Assembly: GCF_003259895.1 (NCBI RefSeq)
Contig: NZ_QLME01000015.1
Span: forward strand, 1 to 64,000
Direction: 5' to 3'
From: Halanaerobium saccharolyticum
GTDB taxonomy: Bacteria; Bacillota; Halanaerobiia; Halanaerobiales; Halanaerobiaceae
DNA: 64,000 nt
The notes beneath the pieces were generated by a model. It was not told the DNA's origin. It ran no database searches and was given only the letters and a program-made list of their open reading frames with translations. Positions within the stretch are counted from its first letter, which is position 1. Every line of letters begins with the position of its first letter. Below, piece by piece: positions 1 through 9,080 of this stretch. Made by a program: the position numbers and the translations under genes.

Positions 1-9
1 CATTTTCTC

Positions 10-38
10 ATTCAATTTTTAAATTCTTAAAATTGAAT
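10..38. repeat. AT-rich inverted repeat downstream of rlmN
   Basis: A perfect 10-bp inverted repeat (ATTCAATTTT / AAAATTGAAT) encloses a 9-nt loop. It lies about 70 nt past the rlmN stop at the window edge. It has almost no G or C and no clear U-tract on the minus strand, so it may be a weak terminator or a leader structure for the next gene, whose ATG could be at positions 3-1. The function cannot be decided here. Confidence 0.35.
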
Positions 39-104
39 CCAATCTACTTATTTACAGTTTTTTACTATTTTCTTTGCCTATTTTGCAAACACCTATTTCA
101 GCTT

Positions 105-1148
105 CTATTTTTCTTTTCTTTTTAACTGACCACAGGCTGCATTAATCTGAGTTCCCATCTCTTTTCTCAGAGTAACCTGAATTCCATTACTCTGTAAAGT
201 TCCATAAAAACTATCTATTACCTTTTGTACAGGCCGTTCAATACCCAGTTCCGGCACTGGATTAGCAGGTATTAAGTTTACATGACAGTTTATTCCACGC
301 AGCAGTTCAGCCAGCTGCACAGACAGTTCTGGACTATCATTAACACTGTCCATTAACACATATTCGAAGGTTACTCTTCTGCCTGTTTTTTCAATATAGT
401 CCACTACAGCTGTTAAAAGCTGGTTTAAATTATATTTTTTATTGATGGGCATTATTTTATTTCTAAGACGATCATTTGGAGCATGCAGAGAGACAGCAAG
501 TCCAATTTGATCATTAAACTCCGCTAACTTTTTAATCTCAGGAACTAAACCGGCTGTAGAAATAGTCATTTTCCGCATTCCAATATTTAAACCATTATCA
601 GCGTTTATAATCTCTACTGCTTTCATTAAATTATTAAAATTAGCAAGTGGTTCTCCCATTCCCATAAAAACAACATTGCTTAATCTTGGGTCAGCAAAAT
701 TGGAACCGCTGATATCTTTCTGAACCTTAATTACCTGATCAACAATTTCTCCTGCGGTTAAATTTCTTTTTAAACCATCAATTCCAGTGGCGCAAAAAGA
801 ACATCCAAGTCCACAACCTACCTGAGTAGAAATACAGGCACTGTGACGTCCTGACTCAGGGAAAGGAAGATAAACTCCCTCAATATTTTCTCCATCAGAT
901 AACTGCCATAAGTATTTAACAGTACCATCAGCAGCTACACTTCTATTTATTTCTTCTAGATCAGTCAAATTATAGTTTTCATCGAGAAAATTACGCATCT
1001 TTTTAGGAATGTTTTTCATGTCTTCTGTACTGGATACACCATTCTTATAAAGCCAATTAAAAATTTGTTCACCTCTATAAGAAGGAAAACCTGCCTCTTT
1101 TAATTCATCTATTAATTCACTTCTATTTAATTCTTTTAAATCCTTCAT
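105..1148 (-). CDS. rlmN: 23S rRNA/tRNA adenosine-C2 methyltransferase RlmN
   Basis: Radical-SAM enzyme that methylates C2 of A2503 in 23S rRNA and A37 of some tRNAs through a methyl-cysteine intermediate. The CxxxCxxC cluster motif is at about residues 112-119 (GCGLGCSFC). The two family cysteines are present, one in SACISTQ (about 105) and one near the C-terminus (AACGQL, about 339). The length of 347 aa is normal. I chose the internal ATG at 1148 (MKDLKELNRS). The longer frame starts at a GTG inside the GGAGAGTG Shine-Dalgarno. The gene overlaps the end of rsmB by a few bases beyond its start, suggesting translational coupling in the priA-def-fmt-yugP-rsmB-rlmN series. Confidence 0.95.
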   Translation of the reverse strand: MKDLKELNRSELIDELKEAGFPSYRGEQIFNWLYKNGVSSTEDMKNIPKKMRNFLDENYNLTDLEEINRSVAADGTVKYLWQLSDGENIEGVYLPFPESGRHSACISTQVGCGLGCSFCATGIDGLKRNLTAGEIVDQVIKVQKDISGSNFADPRLSNVVFMGMGEPLANFNNLMKAVEIINADNGLNIGMRKMTISTAGLVPEIKKLAEFNDQIGLAVSLHAPNDRLRNKIMPINKKYNLNQLLTAVVDYIEKTGRRVTFEYVLMDSVNDSPELSVQLAELLRGINCHVNLIPANPVPELGIERPVQKVIDSFYGTLQSNGIQVTLRKEMGTQINAACGQLKRKEK

Positions 1149-1155
1149 CGTAAAT

Positions 1156-2505
1156 TTAATCACTCTCCACTTTTTTTAATAATGCATAGAAAAAGCCTTC
1201 TGAATCGACTTCTCCCGGCAAAAGTTCTAAAAATTCATTATTCTTTTCCAGGTTTAAACTACTTACTTTACTCAATTTTTTATTAATATCTATCAATTCA
1301 AAATCTTTATTTTCAGATAAAATTCTTTTTATTAAATCCTGGTTTTCTTCCCTGGTTAAAGTACAGGTGGAATATAATAATTCTCCCCCAATTTTAAGTT
1401 TATCCAGATTATTACTCAGAATCTTATACTGCAGTTCAGCCATCCTCTTGATAACTTGTTCATCTTTATCCCACTTAATCTCCGGCTTAGAAGCAATAAG
1501 TCCCAGGCCTGAACATGGTAAGTCTGCCAGAATTTTATCATATTTTTTGTTATCCTCATATTCAGCAGCATCACCCTTTTTTAAATTAACATTTTTAACT
1601 CCCAGTCTGGACAAATTTTCTTTAACCAGATTTAAACGATGCTGACTGATATCCAGGGCTGTAATCTGACCGGTGTTGTTCATTAACTCAGCTAAATGCG
1701 AGGTTTTTCCGCCCGGAGCAGCAGCAAGATCAAGGACCTCCATATCTACTTGAGGATCTAATAATAAAGAAGCAAGTCCTGCAGATGTTCCCTGAATATA
1801 GGCAGCTCCTGTTTTAAAAGCCCGGGTAGCTGCAGGATTATTAACTTCCTTAAGCCTATAAAAAGAATTTAAAAAAGTATTTTCATATTTTATTTGATCT
1901 TCTGCCAGCAAATCAATAAATTCCTTTTGGTCCACTTTTAAAGAATTATGGCGATAAATCACTTCTGCCCTCTTATTTCCTGCCTTTAAAATCATTTCAG
2001 TTTTGCTTAAACCATAATCTTTAATAAAACGTCTGACAAGCCAGATAGGATAAGAATATTTTATTGATAAAAATTTTTCAGGATCATCTTTTTTAAGGGG
2101 AAGTTGTATCTCTTCCTGTTTTCGATTAATATTTCTTAAAACACCATTGGTGAAAGAAACAGCTCCCTTTCTGCTGACAGGTAGTAAAATTTTTACAGCT
2201 TCTACACTTTCAAAAATTGCTGCTCTTGCCGGTATCTTATCAAGAAAAAAGAGCTGATATACACCAATTCTCAGCCCCATTAAAACTTCTTCATCCATTT
2301 TTGACAGTGGAGTCTTAGAAAATTGTTTAACTATATAATCAAGATACAATTTATTTCTAATTACACCATAAAAAATTTCTGTAAATAAATTTTTATCTCT
2401 CTGATCATCAATATTTTCCAATTTAGAATTTAGCAGCAAATTGGAATAACTCCCTTTTTCAACTCTAAGCAGTGCCTTTAAAATTTCCAGTCTCAAATTC
2501 TTCAA
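1156..2505 (-). CDS. rsmB: 16S rRNA m5C967 methyltransferase RsmB
   Basis: Methylates C967 of 16S rRNA. An N-terminal NusB-like helical RNA-binding domain (about residues 1-130) precedes a SAM-dependent methyltransferase domain. The SAM-binding motif AAAPGGKT is at 261-268. Both family cysteines are present, Cys331 in DLPCSG and Cys381 in STCTLT. The start is TTG with AGGTGAT upstream. It abuts the YugP-like gene with no gap and follows fmt/def as in other Firmicutes. The length of 449 aa is normal. Confidence 0.95.
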   Translation of the reverse strand: MKNLRLEILKALLRVEKGSYSNLLLNSKLENIDDQRDKNLFTEIFYGVIRNKLYLDYIVKQFSKTPLSKMDEEVLMGLRIGVYQLFFLDKIPARAAIFESVEAVKILLPVSRKGAVSFTNGVLRNINRKQEEIQLPLKKDDPEKFLSIKYSYPIWLVRRFIKDYGLSKTEMILKAGNKRAEVIYRHNSLKVDQKEFIDLLAEDQIKYENTFLNSFYRLKEVNNPAATRAFKTGAAYIQGTSAGLASLLLDPQVDMEVLDLAAAPGGKTSHLAELMNNTGQITALDISQHRLNLVKENLSRLGVKNVNLKKGDAAEYEDNKKYDKILADLPCSGLGLIASKPEIKWDKDEQVIKRMAELQYKILSNNLDKLKIGGELLYSTCTLTREENQDLIKRILSENKDFELIDINKKLSKVSSLNLEKNNEFLELLPGEVDSEGFFYALLKKVESD

Positions 2506-3195
2506 TTAATCATCACCTAAACCTGCTAAAAGTAAAATTCTGATCATATTTGCCAGGGCGACCAGAGTTGTAGCTACATAGGTAAACGCTGCTGCTTTTA
2601 GAACCTTTTTGGCGCCTTTAATTTCTGACTCAGTTAGTAAGTCTGTACTTTTTAAATTACTAATTGCTCTGTTGCTGGCATTAAATTCTACAGGTAAAGT
2701 TATCAGATGAAACAAAAATGCAGCAGAAAAAAGCACGAATCCAGTCATAATCAAAAAGTCAGCTCGAATAAAAAAACCGAATATAGCAAGCGGCAGTCCA
2801 AAACTGGAACCAATATTAGCAGCGGGAACTAAAGATGCCCTTAAAGAAAGTGGTTTATAATCTTCTTTATCCTGGATAGCATGTCCCACCTCATGGGCAG
2901 CTACTCCAACAGCTGCAATTGAATTATTGTTATAAACATCAGATGATAAATTAAGAGTTTTATTTTTCGGATCATAGTGATCACTTAATTTACCATCAGT
3001 TTTTTGAATTTCGATATTTTTTAAGTTATTATTTGATAAAATTTTTCTGGCTGCCTCAGCACCAGTTAGATTTGAATTAAGTTTGATCTCATTGTATTTA
3101 CTAAATGTGTGTTTAACCTTATACTGTGCATATACCGCAAGTAATAAAGCGGGAATAATTATAATCATTGTTGGATCAAAGAATAATGGATACAT
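2506..3195 (-). CDS. YugP-type membrane zinc metallopeptidase
   Basis: Predicted inner-membrane neutral zinc metallopeptidase of the YugP family (229 aa). It has an N-terminal membrane helix (about residues 8-24). The zinc motif HEVGH is at 101-105, and three or more hydrophobic segments follow (about 115-160 and 205-225). The family is conserved next to fmt and rsmB in many clostridia, but its substrate is unknown. A strong GGAGGTAGATCT precedes the ATG. I recognise the fold from the HExxH context and gene order; I do not know its cellular target. Confidence 0.85.
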   Translation of the reverse strand: MYPLFFDPTMIIIIPALLLAVYAQYKVKHTFSKYNEIKLNSNLTGAEAARKILSNNNLKNIEIQKTDGKLSDHYDPKNKTLNLSSDVYNNNSIAAVGVAAHEVGHAIQDKEDYKPLSLRASLVPAANIGSSFGLPLAIFGFFIRADFLIMTGFVLFSAAFLFHLITLPVEFNASNRAISNLKSTDLLTESEIKGAKKVLKAAAFTYVATTLVALANMIRILLLAGLGDD

Positions 3196-3215
3196 AGATC
3201 TACCTCCTTTATAAA

Positions 3216-4160
3216 TTAAGCACTAGTAAATTTATTTCCTGTTTCGATTTGATGTCCATTTAAAAAATCCTGAACATTCATTTTTTTTCCACCGGGAAGC
3301 TGCAGTTTTTCTATTGATAAAACCCCAGCAGCTGTTTGAACCTGTATCCCATCAGCATGATTTGCTCGGATAATTGTTCCCGGCTCAAAATCACTATCTT
3401 CAAGATCACTGATTTTGCTTTCCCAGATCTTAATTTTTCTACCATCAAGCTCTGTGTAAGCTCCAGGCCAGGGATTAACCCCTCTAATTAAATTATAGAT
3501 ATCCTCTACCCTTTGATTCCAATCAATTTCACCCAGAGATTTATCAATTTTATAGGCAAATGTTGCTTCAGAATCAGACTGGGGAATTCGGGGAGCCTCT
3601 CCTGCCTTAACATCTTTTAGTGTCCTAAGCAGCAGTTCAGCTCCTCTATCTGCCAGTTCATCATGCAGATCGCCCACAGTATAATCTTCTTTGATTTCAA
3701 CTTCCTGCTGATAAATAATATCTCCATCATCCCAGCCTTCGTCCATATACATGGTAGTATTTCCAGTAACTTTTTTTCCATCTATTATTGCTTTATGAAT
3801 TGGACTGGAACCCCTGTATTCAGGCAGTAAAGAAGCATGAAGATTAATACATCCGCATTCCGGTATTGCCAGTAATTCCGGGCTTAACTTCTGCCCAAAG
3901 GCTACTACCACTATAAAATCAGGTTCCATTGCTCTTAATTTAGCCAGAAAATCTGGTTGATTTACATTTTCACTCTGTAAAATTTTCAAATTCAAAGTCC
4001 GTGCTTTCTTTTTAATATCAGAATAATGAACTTTCTGGCCTCTCCCACTTTTACGATCAGGTTGAGTAATTACAGCTTCAATTTCAACCTGCTGGTCATT
4101 ATTTAATTTTAACAGGGAAGGAACTGCAAATTCAGGTGTTCCCATAAATATAATCTTCAT
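3216..4160 (-). CDS. fmt: Methionyl-tRNA formyltransferase
   Basis: Transfers a formyl group from 10-formyl-THF to Met-tRNAfMet for translation initiation. The N-terminal catalytic domain opens with MKIIFMGTPEFAVPSL. The catalytic signature reads HASLLPEYRGSSPIHKAI; the usual AAPI is SSPI here. The C-terminal OB-like domain occupies about residues 205-310. Start ATG 4160 has GGAGTGATTTG upstream and overlaps neither neighbour. A longer frame would overlap def. It is paired with def, the deformylase that removes the same group. Confidence 0.96.
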   Translation of the reverse strand: MKIIFMGTPEFAVPSLLKLNNDQQVEIEAVITQPDRKSGRGQKVHYSDIKKKARTLNLKILQSENVNQPDFLAKLRAMEPDFIVVVAFGQKLSPELLAIPECGCINLHASLLPEYRGSSPIHKAIIDGKKVTGNTTMYMDEGWDDGDIIYQQEVEIKEDYTVGDLHDELADRGAELLLRTLKDVKAGEAPRIPQSDSEATFAYKIDKSLGEIDWNQRVEDIYNLIRGVNPWPGAYTELDGRKIKIWESKISDLEDSDFEPGTIIRANHADGIQVQTAAGVLSIEKLQLPGGKKMNVQDFLNGHQIETGNKFTSA

Positions 4161-4164
4161 CAAA

Positions 4165-4617
4165 TCACTCCGCAATTTTTACAATTTTATCAACAAATAA
4201 GACTCCATCTAAATGATCAATTTCATGTTGAATTGCTCTGGCTTCAAACCCTTCTGCTTCAAATTCAACTTCTTTACCTTCTCTATCTAAACTTTTTACT
4301 TTAATTTTTTCAGCTCTAATTACATCACCAGTTTCACCGGGAATACTGAGACAACCCTCTTCCATAATTGCCTTACCCTCGGTTTCTATAATTTCAGGAT
4401 TTATTAAAACAATTTTATTTTCTTCTCTGATATCTACTACAGCTATTCTTTTTAAAATTCCAACCTGGGGAGCTGCTAGACCCACCCCATCTTCTGCATA
4501 CATTGTATCAAAAAGATTATCTATTAAATCATTAGTTTTTTTACTTACAGCATCTATTTCTTTTGCTTTACTTCTTAAAACTGGATCTCCAATCTCTCTT
4601 ACCTTTAAAAGAGCCAT
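4165..4617 (-). CDS. def: Peptide deformylase
   Basis: Removes the N-formyl group from nascent proteins; metal-dependent. All three family motifs are present: GVGLAAPQ (44-51), EEGCLS with the metal-ligand Cys89, and HEIDH (131-135) with two metal-ligand histidines and the catalytic Glu. The length of 150 aa is normal. A strong GGAGGTAGATATC precedes the ATG. It lies just upstream of fmt and 22 bp downstream of priA, so probably in the same operon. Confidence 0.97.
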   Translation of the reverse strand: MALLKVREIGDPVLRSKAKEIDAVSKKTNDLIDNLFDTMYAEDGVGLAAPQVGILKRIAVVDIREENKIVLINPEIIETEGKAIMEEGCLSIPGETGDVIRAEKIKVKSLDREGKEVEFEAEGFEARAIQHEIDHLDGVLFVDKIVKIAE

Positions 4618-4639
4618 GATATCTACCTCCTAAATTATA

Positions 4640-6865
4640 TTATAACATTTGATAGGGATCTACATCAATACGAATTTCAACCGAATCACTGTCATTTTTT
4701 TCAATAAACTTTTTTTCTATTAACTGAATAATATATTCCCGATTGCGCATCGAATTAAACTTTAAAATCAACTGCCAGCGATATTTATTTCTAATTTTAC
4801 TTAAAACTGCAGGTGAAGCACCCAATTTCTCCAGATACTTATCTTTATAATTATCCAAAAAAGTTGATAACTTTTTACTTTGAGCTGCAGCCTTTTCTTC
4901 AGCTTCTGCACTAATTATAATATTTAGAAGTCTGCAAAAAGGAGGATAATTCCTCTGCTTTCTAATTTTAATTTCTTTCTGATAAAAAGAATATTTATCA
5001 GGGGCTAAAGCAGCCTGAATACTGTAATGATCAGGATCATAACTCTGCAGCCAAAACTTGCTGTCTGACTTATTTAGTAGCAGGGATTTTAATTCCATTA
5101 ACAGAGAATAATTATTTTCAGCAGCTCTAAAATCAGAACTGTTTAAAGCGGTATCTGCAGAAATAACAGCTAAAAATTTAAGCTGATCATAAAATTGATT
5201 TTTTATCAAAATTGAAGTTCCAACTAAAATATCAATTTCTCCTTTTTTAAAATTCTTTAACCTCTGTTTTACTACCCTTTCTTTTAAATCACTATCAACT
5301 CTGACAATCTTTAAATCCTGATAAAGAGTTTTTAACTGTTCAATAATTTTTTCAGTTCCAACTCCAGCTTGCGAAATAAAACGACTTCCACATTCCGGAC
5401 AGTTATCAGGCACTTCTTTTTTTAAACCACAATAATGACAGCGGAGTTGATGCTGCTCCCTGTGATAATTTAAAGAAATATCACAGTTATCACATTTAAG
5501 CACATGACCGCATTTTCTGCAGATTAGATAATTTGCAGAACCACGTCGATTTAAAAATAAGATTATTTTATTATTTTTTTTTAGCTGATTTTTGATTTCT
5601 GTTATTAAATCCTGACTCAAATCACCAAGATTACCCTTTTCTACTTCCTTTTTCATATCAATAATCTTTGTCAGTATTTTACTTTTTTTGGGGTTCAATT
5701 TCATTTGCTGATACTCCCCTGCCAAAGCATGATATTGACTTTCCAGAGACGGAAAAGGTGATTCCAGAAGCAGAAGTGAATTATTCTTTTTTAAACGTTT
5801 AACTGCAATCTGTCTGGCATGATATAAGGGATGTTCCTGAGCTTTATAACTTTCATTATTTTCTTCCATAATAATTACAGCATTCAGCTCAGAAAAAGGA
5901 GCAAAGATAGCCGATCTAGCACCTACAGCAATTTTTACCTTTCCATTTTTTATCTGCTGCCACTGATCAAAACGTTCACCTCTGGATAATTGACTGTGGA
6001 TAAAGGCTATATTATCACCAAACTGATTATTTAATTGTGCCAGAAATATCTGATCTTTTTCGATCTCTGGAATTAAGAGTATAATATTTTTCTTTTCTGC
6101 CAGCAGTTTTACCAGCAGTTTAATAATAAAGTTATACCGTCTCTGGCCATTTTCTGTAGTTAAAAGATATGAATTGTTTTCTGAATCATTATCTGTGAGC
6201 TGGTCTATAAGTTCTTTTTCCTGCTGCTGAAGCGGAAAATTATATTCATCTGCTTCTTTTAAATAAATATTCATCTCTGGAATTCTTTCTTCAACATCAG
6301 TATATAAAGTTATTAAATCTTTGTCTATTAAACGGAAAACAGTTTGACGAGAAGTTTCTGCAGATTCAACAACTTTTTTCAATTTATGTTTTTGTTCACT
6401 GTTTTCCAATAAATATTTTAGAATTAAATATTGTTTCGGTGCTCGTATTTTTAATTTATCAAGCTCATTTTTATAATCAGTAATTTCTGAGTTTAATTTA
6501 AGGAATTCCACCTCTTTTTTTCTGATTTTTTGTTCAGTAATTCCAGGTGGTAAAGCTTTTTTAATAACCTGAGCCAGATAAGCATGGTAATAAGCTGCTG
6601 TCCAGTAAAATAGTTTTAATAATTCGTCCCCAAAAAAACTCTGTTTATATAAGAGCGACTCGATCTCTTTTAATTTTGACTTTTTTATATCTGTTTTGGC
6701 TTTAAACCCAGTCACAAAAGCTGACAATTTTCTGCGTCCAAAAGGAACTCTGACAATCTGCCCCACTTCTAACTCAGATTTTAACTTTTCTGGCAAAAGA
6801 TAATCAAATTCTCTATTTATTGTTTTTAAAGGTAGATCAACCACAACCTTTACTATATCCTTCAT
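4640..6865 (-). CDS. priA: PriA (primosomal protein N') with degenerate helicase motifs
   Basis: Replication-restart protein, full length (741 aa). The N-terminal 3'-DNA-end-binding domain is about residues 1-105. The eight zinc cysteines are intact (449, 452, 458, 461, 476, 479, 489, 492), and the C-terminal domain ends in VDPYQML. The helicase motifs are altered: Walker A GxxGSGKT reads TTENGQRR (236-243); the DEEH box reads MEEN (333-336); motif III GSATPS reads LESPFPS (367-373); motif V KGHD reads KNQF (555-558); the motif VI QVAGRAGR region reads ELKSLLLN (591-598). The frame is open and surrounding family sequence is conserved, so this looks like a maintained loader without ATPase rather than a pseudogene. 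Confidence 0.9.
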   Translation of the reverse strand: MKDIVKVVVDLPLKTINREFDYLLPEKLKSELEVGQIVRVPFGRRKLSAFVTGFKAKTDIKKSKLKEIESLLYKQSFFGDELLKLFYWTAAYYHAYLAQVIKKALPPGITEQKIRKKEVEFLKLNSEITDYKNELDKLKIRAPKQYLILKYLLENSEQKHKLKKVVESAETSRQTVFRLIDKDLITLYTDVEERIPEMNIYLKEADEYNFPLQQQEKELIDQLTDNDSENNSYLLTTENGQRRYNFIIKLLVKLLAEKKNIILLIPEIEKDQIFLAQLNNQFGDNIAFIHSQLSRGERFDQWQQIKNGKVKIAVGARSAIFAPFSELNAVIIMEENNESYKAQEHPLYHARQIAVKRLKKNNSLLLLESPFPSLESQYHALAGEYQQMKLNPKKSKILTKIIDMKKEVEKGNLGDLSQDLITEIKNQLKKNNKIILFLNRRGSANYLICRKCGHVLKCDNCDISLNYHREQHQLRCHYCGLKKEVPDNCPECGSRFISQAGVGTEKIIEQLKTLYQDLKIVRVDSDLKERVVKQRLKNFKKGEIDILVGTSILIKNQFYDQLKFLAVISADTALNSSDFRAAENNYSLLMELKSLLLNKSDSKFWLQSYDPDHYSIQAALAPDKYSFYQKEIKIRKQRNYPPFCRLLNIIISAEAEEKAAAQSKKLSTFLDNYKDKYLEKLGASPAVLSKIRNKYRWQLILKFNSMRNREYIIQLIEKKFIEKNDSDSVEIRIDVDPYQML

Positions 6866-6939
6866 AATTTTTCCCTTCTTAATTTAGTAAATAAATATTA
6901 TAAAATAAAATCATTTTCGTTTTTCCTGAATTGTAAAAA

Positions 6940-6961
6940 GCCGAAGGTAAAAACCTTCGGC
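6940..6961 (-). terminator. Rho-independent terminator of metK
   Basis: GCCGAAGGT and ACCTTCGGC form a 9-bp stem with a short A/T loop. On the minus strand it is followed by TTTTT. It starts 32 nt after the metK stop and separates metK from priA. Confidence 0.9.
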
Positions 6962-6992
6962 ATCTTAAGCAATAATTATGATCTTTACTTTA

Positions 6993-8174
6993 TTATAAAT
7001 CAGCTTTTTTTCGCAAACTATCCACTCGATCAGTTTTTTCCCACGGTAAATCTAAATCATGGCGTCCAAAATGACCATAAGCCGCTACCTGTTTATAAAT
7101 TGGATTTCTTAAATTTAGATTTTTAATTATCTGGGCCGGTCTTAAATCAAATTCTTCTTTTATAATTTTTTCTAATTTGTTTTCAGAAATCTTTGCAGTA
7201 CCAAAAGTATCAACCATTACGGAAAGAGGTTTTGCTACTCCAATTGCATATGCAATTTGAACCTCACATCTTTCTGCTAACTCGGCTGCTACTATATTTT
7301 TAGCAATATAACGAGCGGCATAAGATGCTGAACGGTCAACCTTAGTTGGATCCTTGCCAGAAAAAGCTCCTCCACCGTGATGAGCAGTTCCTCCATATGT
7401 ATCAACTATTATTTTTCTACCGGTTAAACCAGCATCTCCATTCGGACCTCCAATAACAAATCTCCCGGTTGGATTAACTAAAATTTCAGTATTATCATCT
7501 AATAAATCAGCATCAATAATTTCTTTGATTACATATTCTGTAATATCCTTTTTTATCTGTTCCTGACTTATTTTAGAACTGTGCTGAGAAGAAATTAAAA
7601 CTTTATCTACCGCTACTGGCTTATCATCTTCATAAGCCACAGTAACCTGAGTTTTACCATCAGGTCGCAGATATTTTAAAGGTCCATTTTTTCTAACTTC
7701 AGCCAACCTGCGTGCAAGTTTATGTGACAGCATAATTGGCAGAGGCATTAACTCTTCAGTTTCATTAGAAGCATAACCAAACATTAAACCCTGATCTCCA
7801 GCCCCAAGATCTGAATCGGATTTACCCTCTTTTTCCTCAAGAGAATGATCTACTCCCAGAGCAATATCACCAGACTGCTCATCAATAGCTGTTAAAACTG
7901 CACAGGTCTCTCCATCAAAACCATATTTAGCTCTTGTATAACCAATCTCCTTTACTGTCTGACGAGCAATTTTCTTTAAATCAACATAACAGGAGGTAGT
8001 TATTTCTCCTGCAATCAAAATTAAACCTGTTGTAACTATTGTTTCACAGGCAACTCTGGCATCCGGATCTTTTGTGAGGATTGCATCCAGAACAGCATCA
8101 GATATCTGATCAGCAACTTTATCAGGATGTCCCTCAGTTACAGACTCTGAGCTAAACAAATATTTCCGTGTCAT
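6993..8174 (-). CDS. metK: S-adenosylmethionine synthetase
   Basis: Makes SAM from methionine and ATP. Family motifs are present: [11 protein letters not shown] at the N-terminus, [12 protein letters not shown], and the phosphate-binding loop [17 protein letters not shown]. The length is 393 aa from the chosen ATG at 8174, which gives the usual [11 protein letters not shown] start and has AGGTGAT 5 nt upstream. It is a single transcription unit with its own strong promoter and terminator. The 5' region is too short for a SAM riboswitch. A palindrome between -35 and -10 suggests repressor control (see the promoter entry). Confidence 0.97.
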   Translation of the reverse strand: MTRKYLFSSESVTEGHPDKVADQISDAVLDAILTKDPDARVACETIVTTGLILIAGEITTSCYVDLKKIARQTVKEIGYTRAKYGFDGETCAVLTAIDEQSGDIALGVDHSLEEKEGKSDSDLGAGDQGLMFGYASNETEELMPLPIMLSHKLARRLAEVRKNGPLKYLRPDGKTQVTVAYEDDKPVAVDKVLISSQHSSKISQEQIKKDITEYVIKEIIDADLLDDNTEILVNPTGRFVIGGPNGDAGLTGRKIIVDTYGGTAHHGGGAFSGKDPTKVDRSASYAARYIAKNIVAAELAERCEVQIAYAIGVAKPLSVMVDTFGTAKISENKLEKIIKEEFDLRPAQIIKNLNLRNPIYKQVAAYGHFGRHDLDLPWEKTDRVDSLRKKADL

Positions 8175-8243
8175 ATTATCACCTTTCATCTATTCATATT
8201 CAATTCTTAGAATTATATTTAAGAAATTACAGTTAATAAATTT

Positions 8244-8272
8244 AGTTTAGCATATAAAGTTTATGCTGTCAA
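8244..8272 (-). promoter_or_regulatory. metK promoter with palindromic operator-like spacer
   Basis: On the minus strand TTGACA (8272-8267), a 17-bp spacer and TAAACT (8249-8244) form a near-consensus sigma-A promoter. The inverted repeat AGCATA-N7-TATGCT (8249-8267) fills the spacer. That position suits a repressor operator, but the regulator is unknown. Confidence 0.8.
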
Positions 8273-8282
8273 TTTAGTCAAG

Positions 8283-9065
8283 TTAGACAGAATTTTGCAC
8301 TTTGCGAATGTAATAGAATAAAGAAAGTCCGATAAATATCAAAACTAAGCTGATTAATTTTGCAACTTTAAAATCAGCAATAAATAAACTATCTGTTCGC
8401 TGTTCTTCTATAAAAAATCTAATTACAGAATAAAAAATCAGGTAAAGAGAGAATACTTCTCCATCTTTTTTAAAATCAGAACGCAGATAAAATAGCAAGA
8501 AAACAAATAGCATAAAATCTGCTGCTGACTCATATAAAAAAGTTGGCTCTCTATATAAATCTTCAATATACATTTGTCTTTTTATAAAATCCGGGAAAAT
8601 ATCATAATAGCCTTCACTGACAATTTGACCATAAGCTTCCTGATTAACAAAATTACCCCAGCGTCCAACTGATTGAGAAAAAGCAGTCAGAGGAGCTAAA
8701 TAATCCAGTGCCAGCAGAATTTTTTTATCTCTTTTTCTCGCCAACAGATAAAGAACTATTACTCCCACTATCAATCCACCGTGGATTGCCAGGCCTCCAT
8801 CAGTGATGGCCAGAATTTTTGCCGGCCTCTTAATATAATATTCAAAATTAAAAACCACATAATATAATCTGGCTCCAAGTATTCCCAGAGGAAAAGCTAA
8901 TATTATAAAGTCTAAAAAGAATTCGAAATTTACTTTTTTCTCTTTTTTTAAAAGATAATTTAAAATAAAAAGCGAGATAAGAAGGGCTGATACAATCAGA
9001 AAACCATACCACCTTATCTCCAGAGAAAAAAATGTAATCATAACTGGATCAATAATTTTAATCAC
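8283..9065 (-). CDS. lgt: Prolipoprotein diacylglyceryl transferase
   Basis: First step of lipoprotein maturation: transfers diacylglyceryl from phosphatidylglycerol to the lipobox Cys. It is a multi-pass membrane protein of about 260 aa. The conserved His is in LAIHGG (about residue 95), and the Lgt signature GRWGNFVNQE is at 134-143. The start is uncertain. The annotated GTG lies inside the only Shine-Dalgarno-like run (AGGGTGAT). The next in-frame ATG is residue 9, and an ATT start a few bases past the SD is possible. It follows dppC by 15 bp and partners functionally with lspA at 23.2 kb. Confidence 0.95.
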   Translation of the reverse strand: MIKIIDPVMITFFSLEIRWYGFLIVSALLISLFILNYLLKKEKKVNFEFFLDFIILAFPLGILGARLYYVVFNFEYYIKRPAKILAITDGGLAIHGGLIVGVIVLYLLARKRDKKILLALDYLAPLTAFSQSVGRWGNFVNQEAYGQIVSEGYYDIFPDFIKRQMYIEDLYREPTFLYESAADFMLFVFLLFYLRSDFKKDGEVFSLYLIFYSVIRFFIEEQRTDSLFIADFKVAKLISLVLIFIGLSLFYYIRKVQNSV

Positions 9066-9080
9066 CCTGCTTAAGACTAT

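Noticed and set aside
4640-6865. priA as a pseudogene
   Set aside because: The frame is intact at full length, zinc cysteines and terminal domains are conserved, and the altered positions cluster in ATPase motifs rather than being spread randomly.
8190-8282. SAM riboswitch before metK
   Set aside because: The leader after the predicted start is too short and lacks the SAM-I core; a promoter with a palindrome explains the region better.
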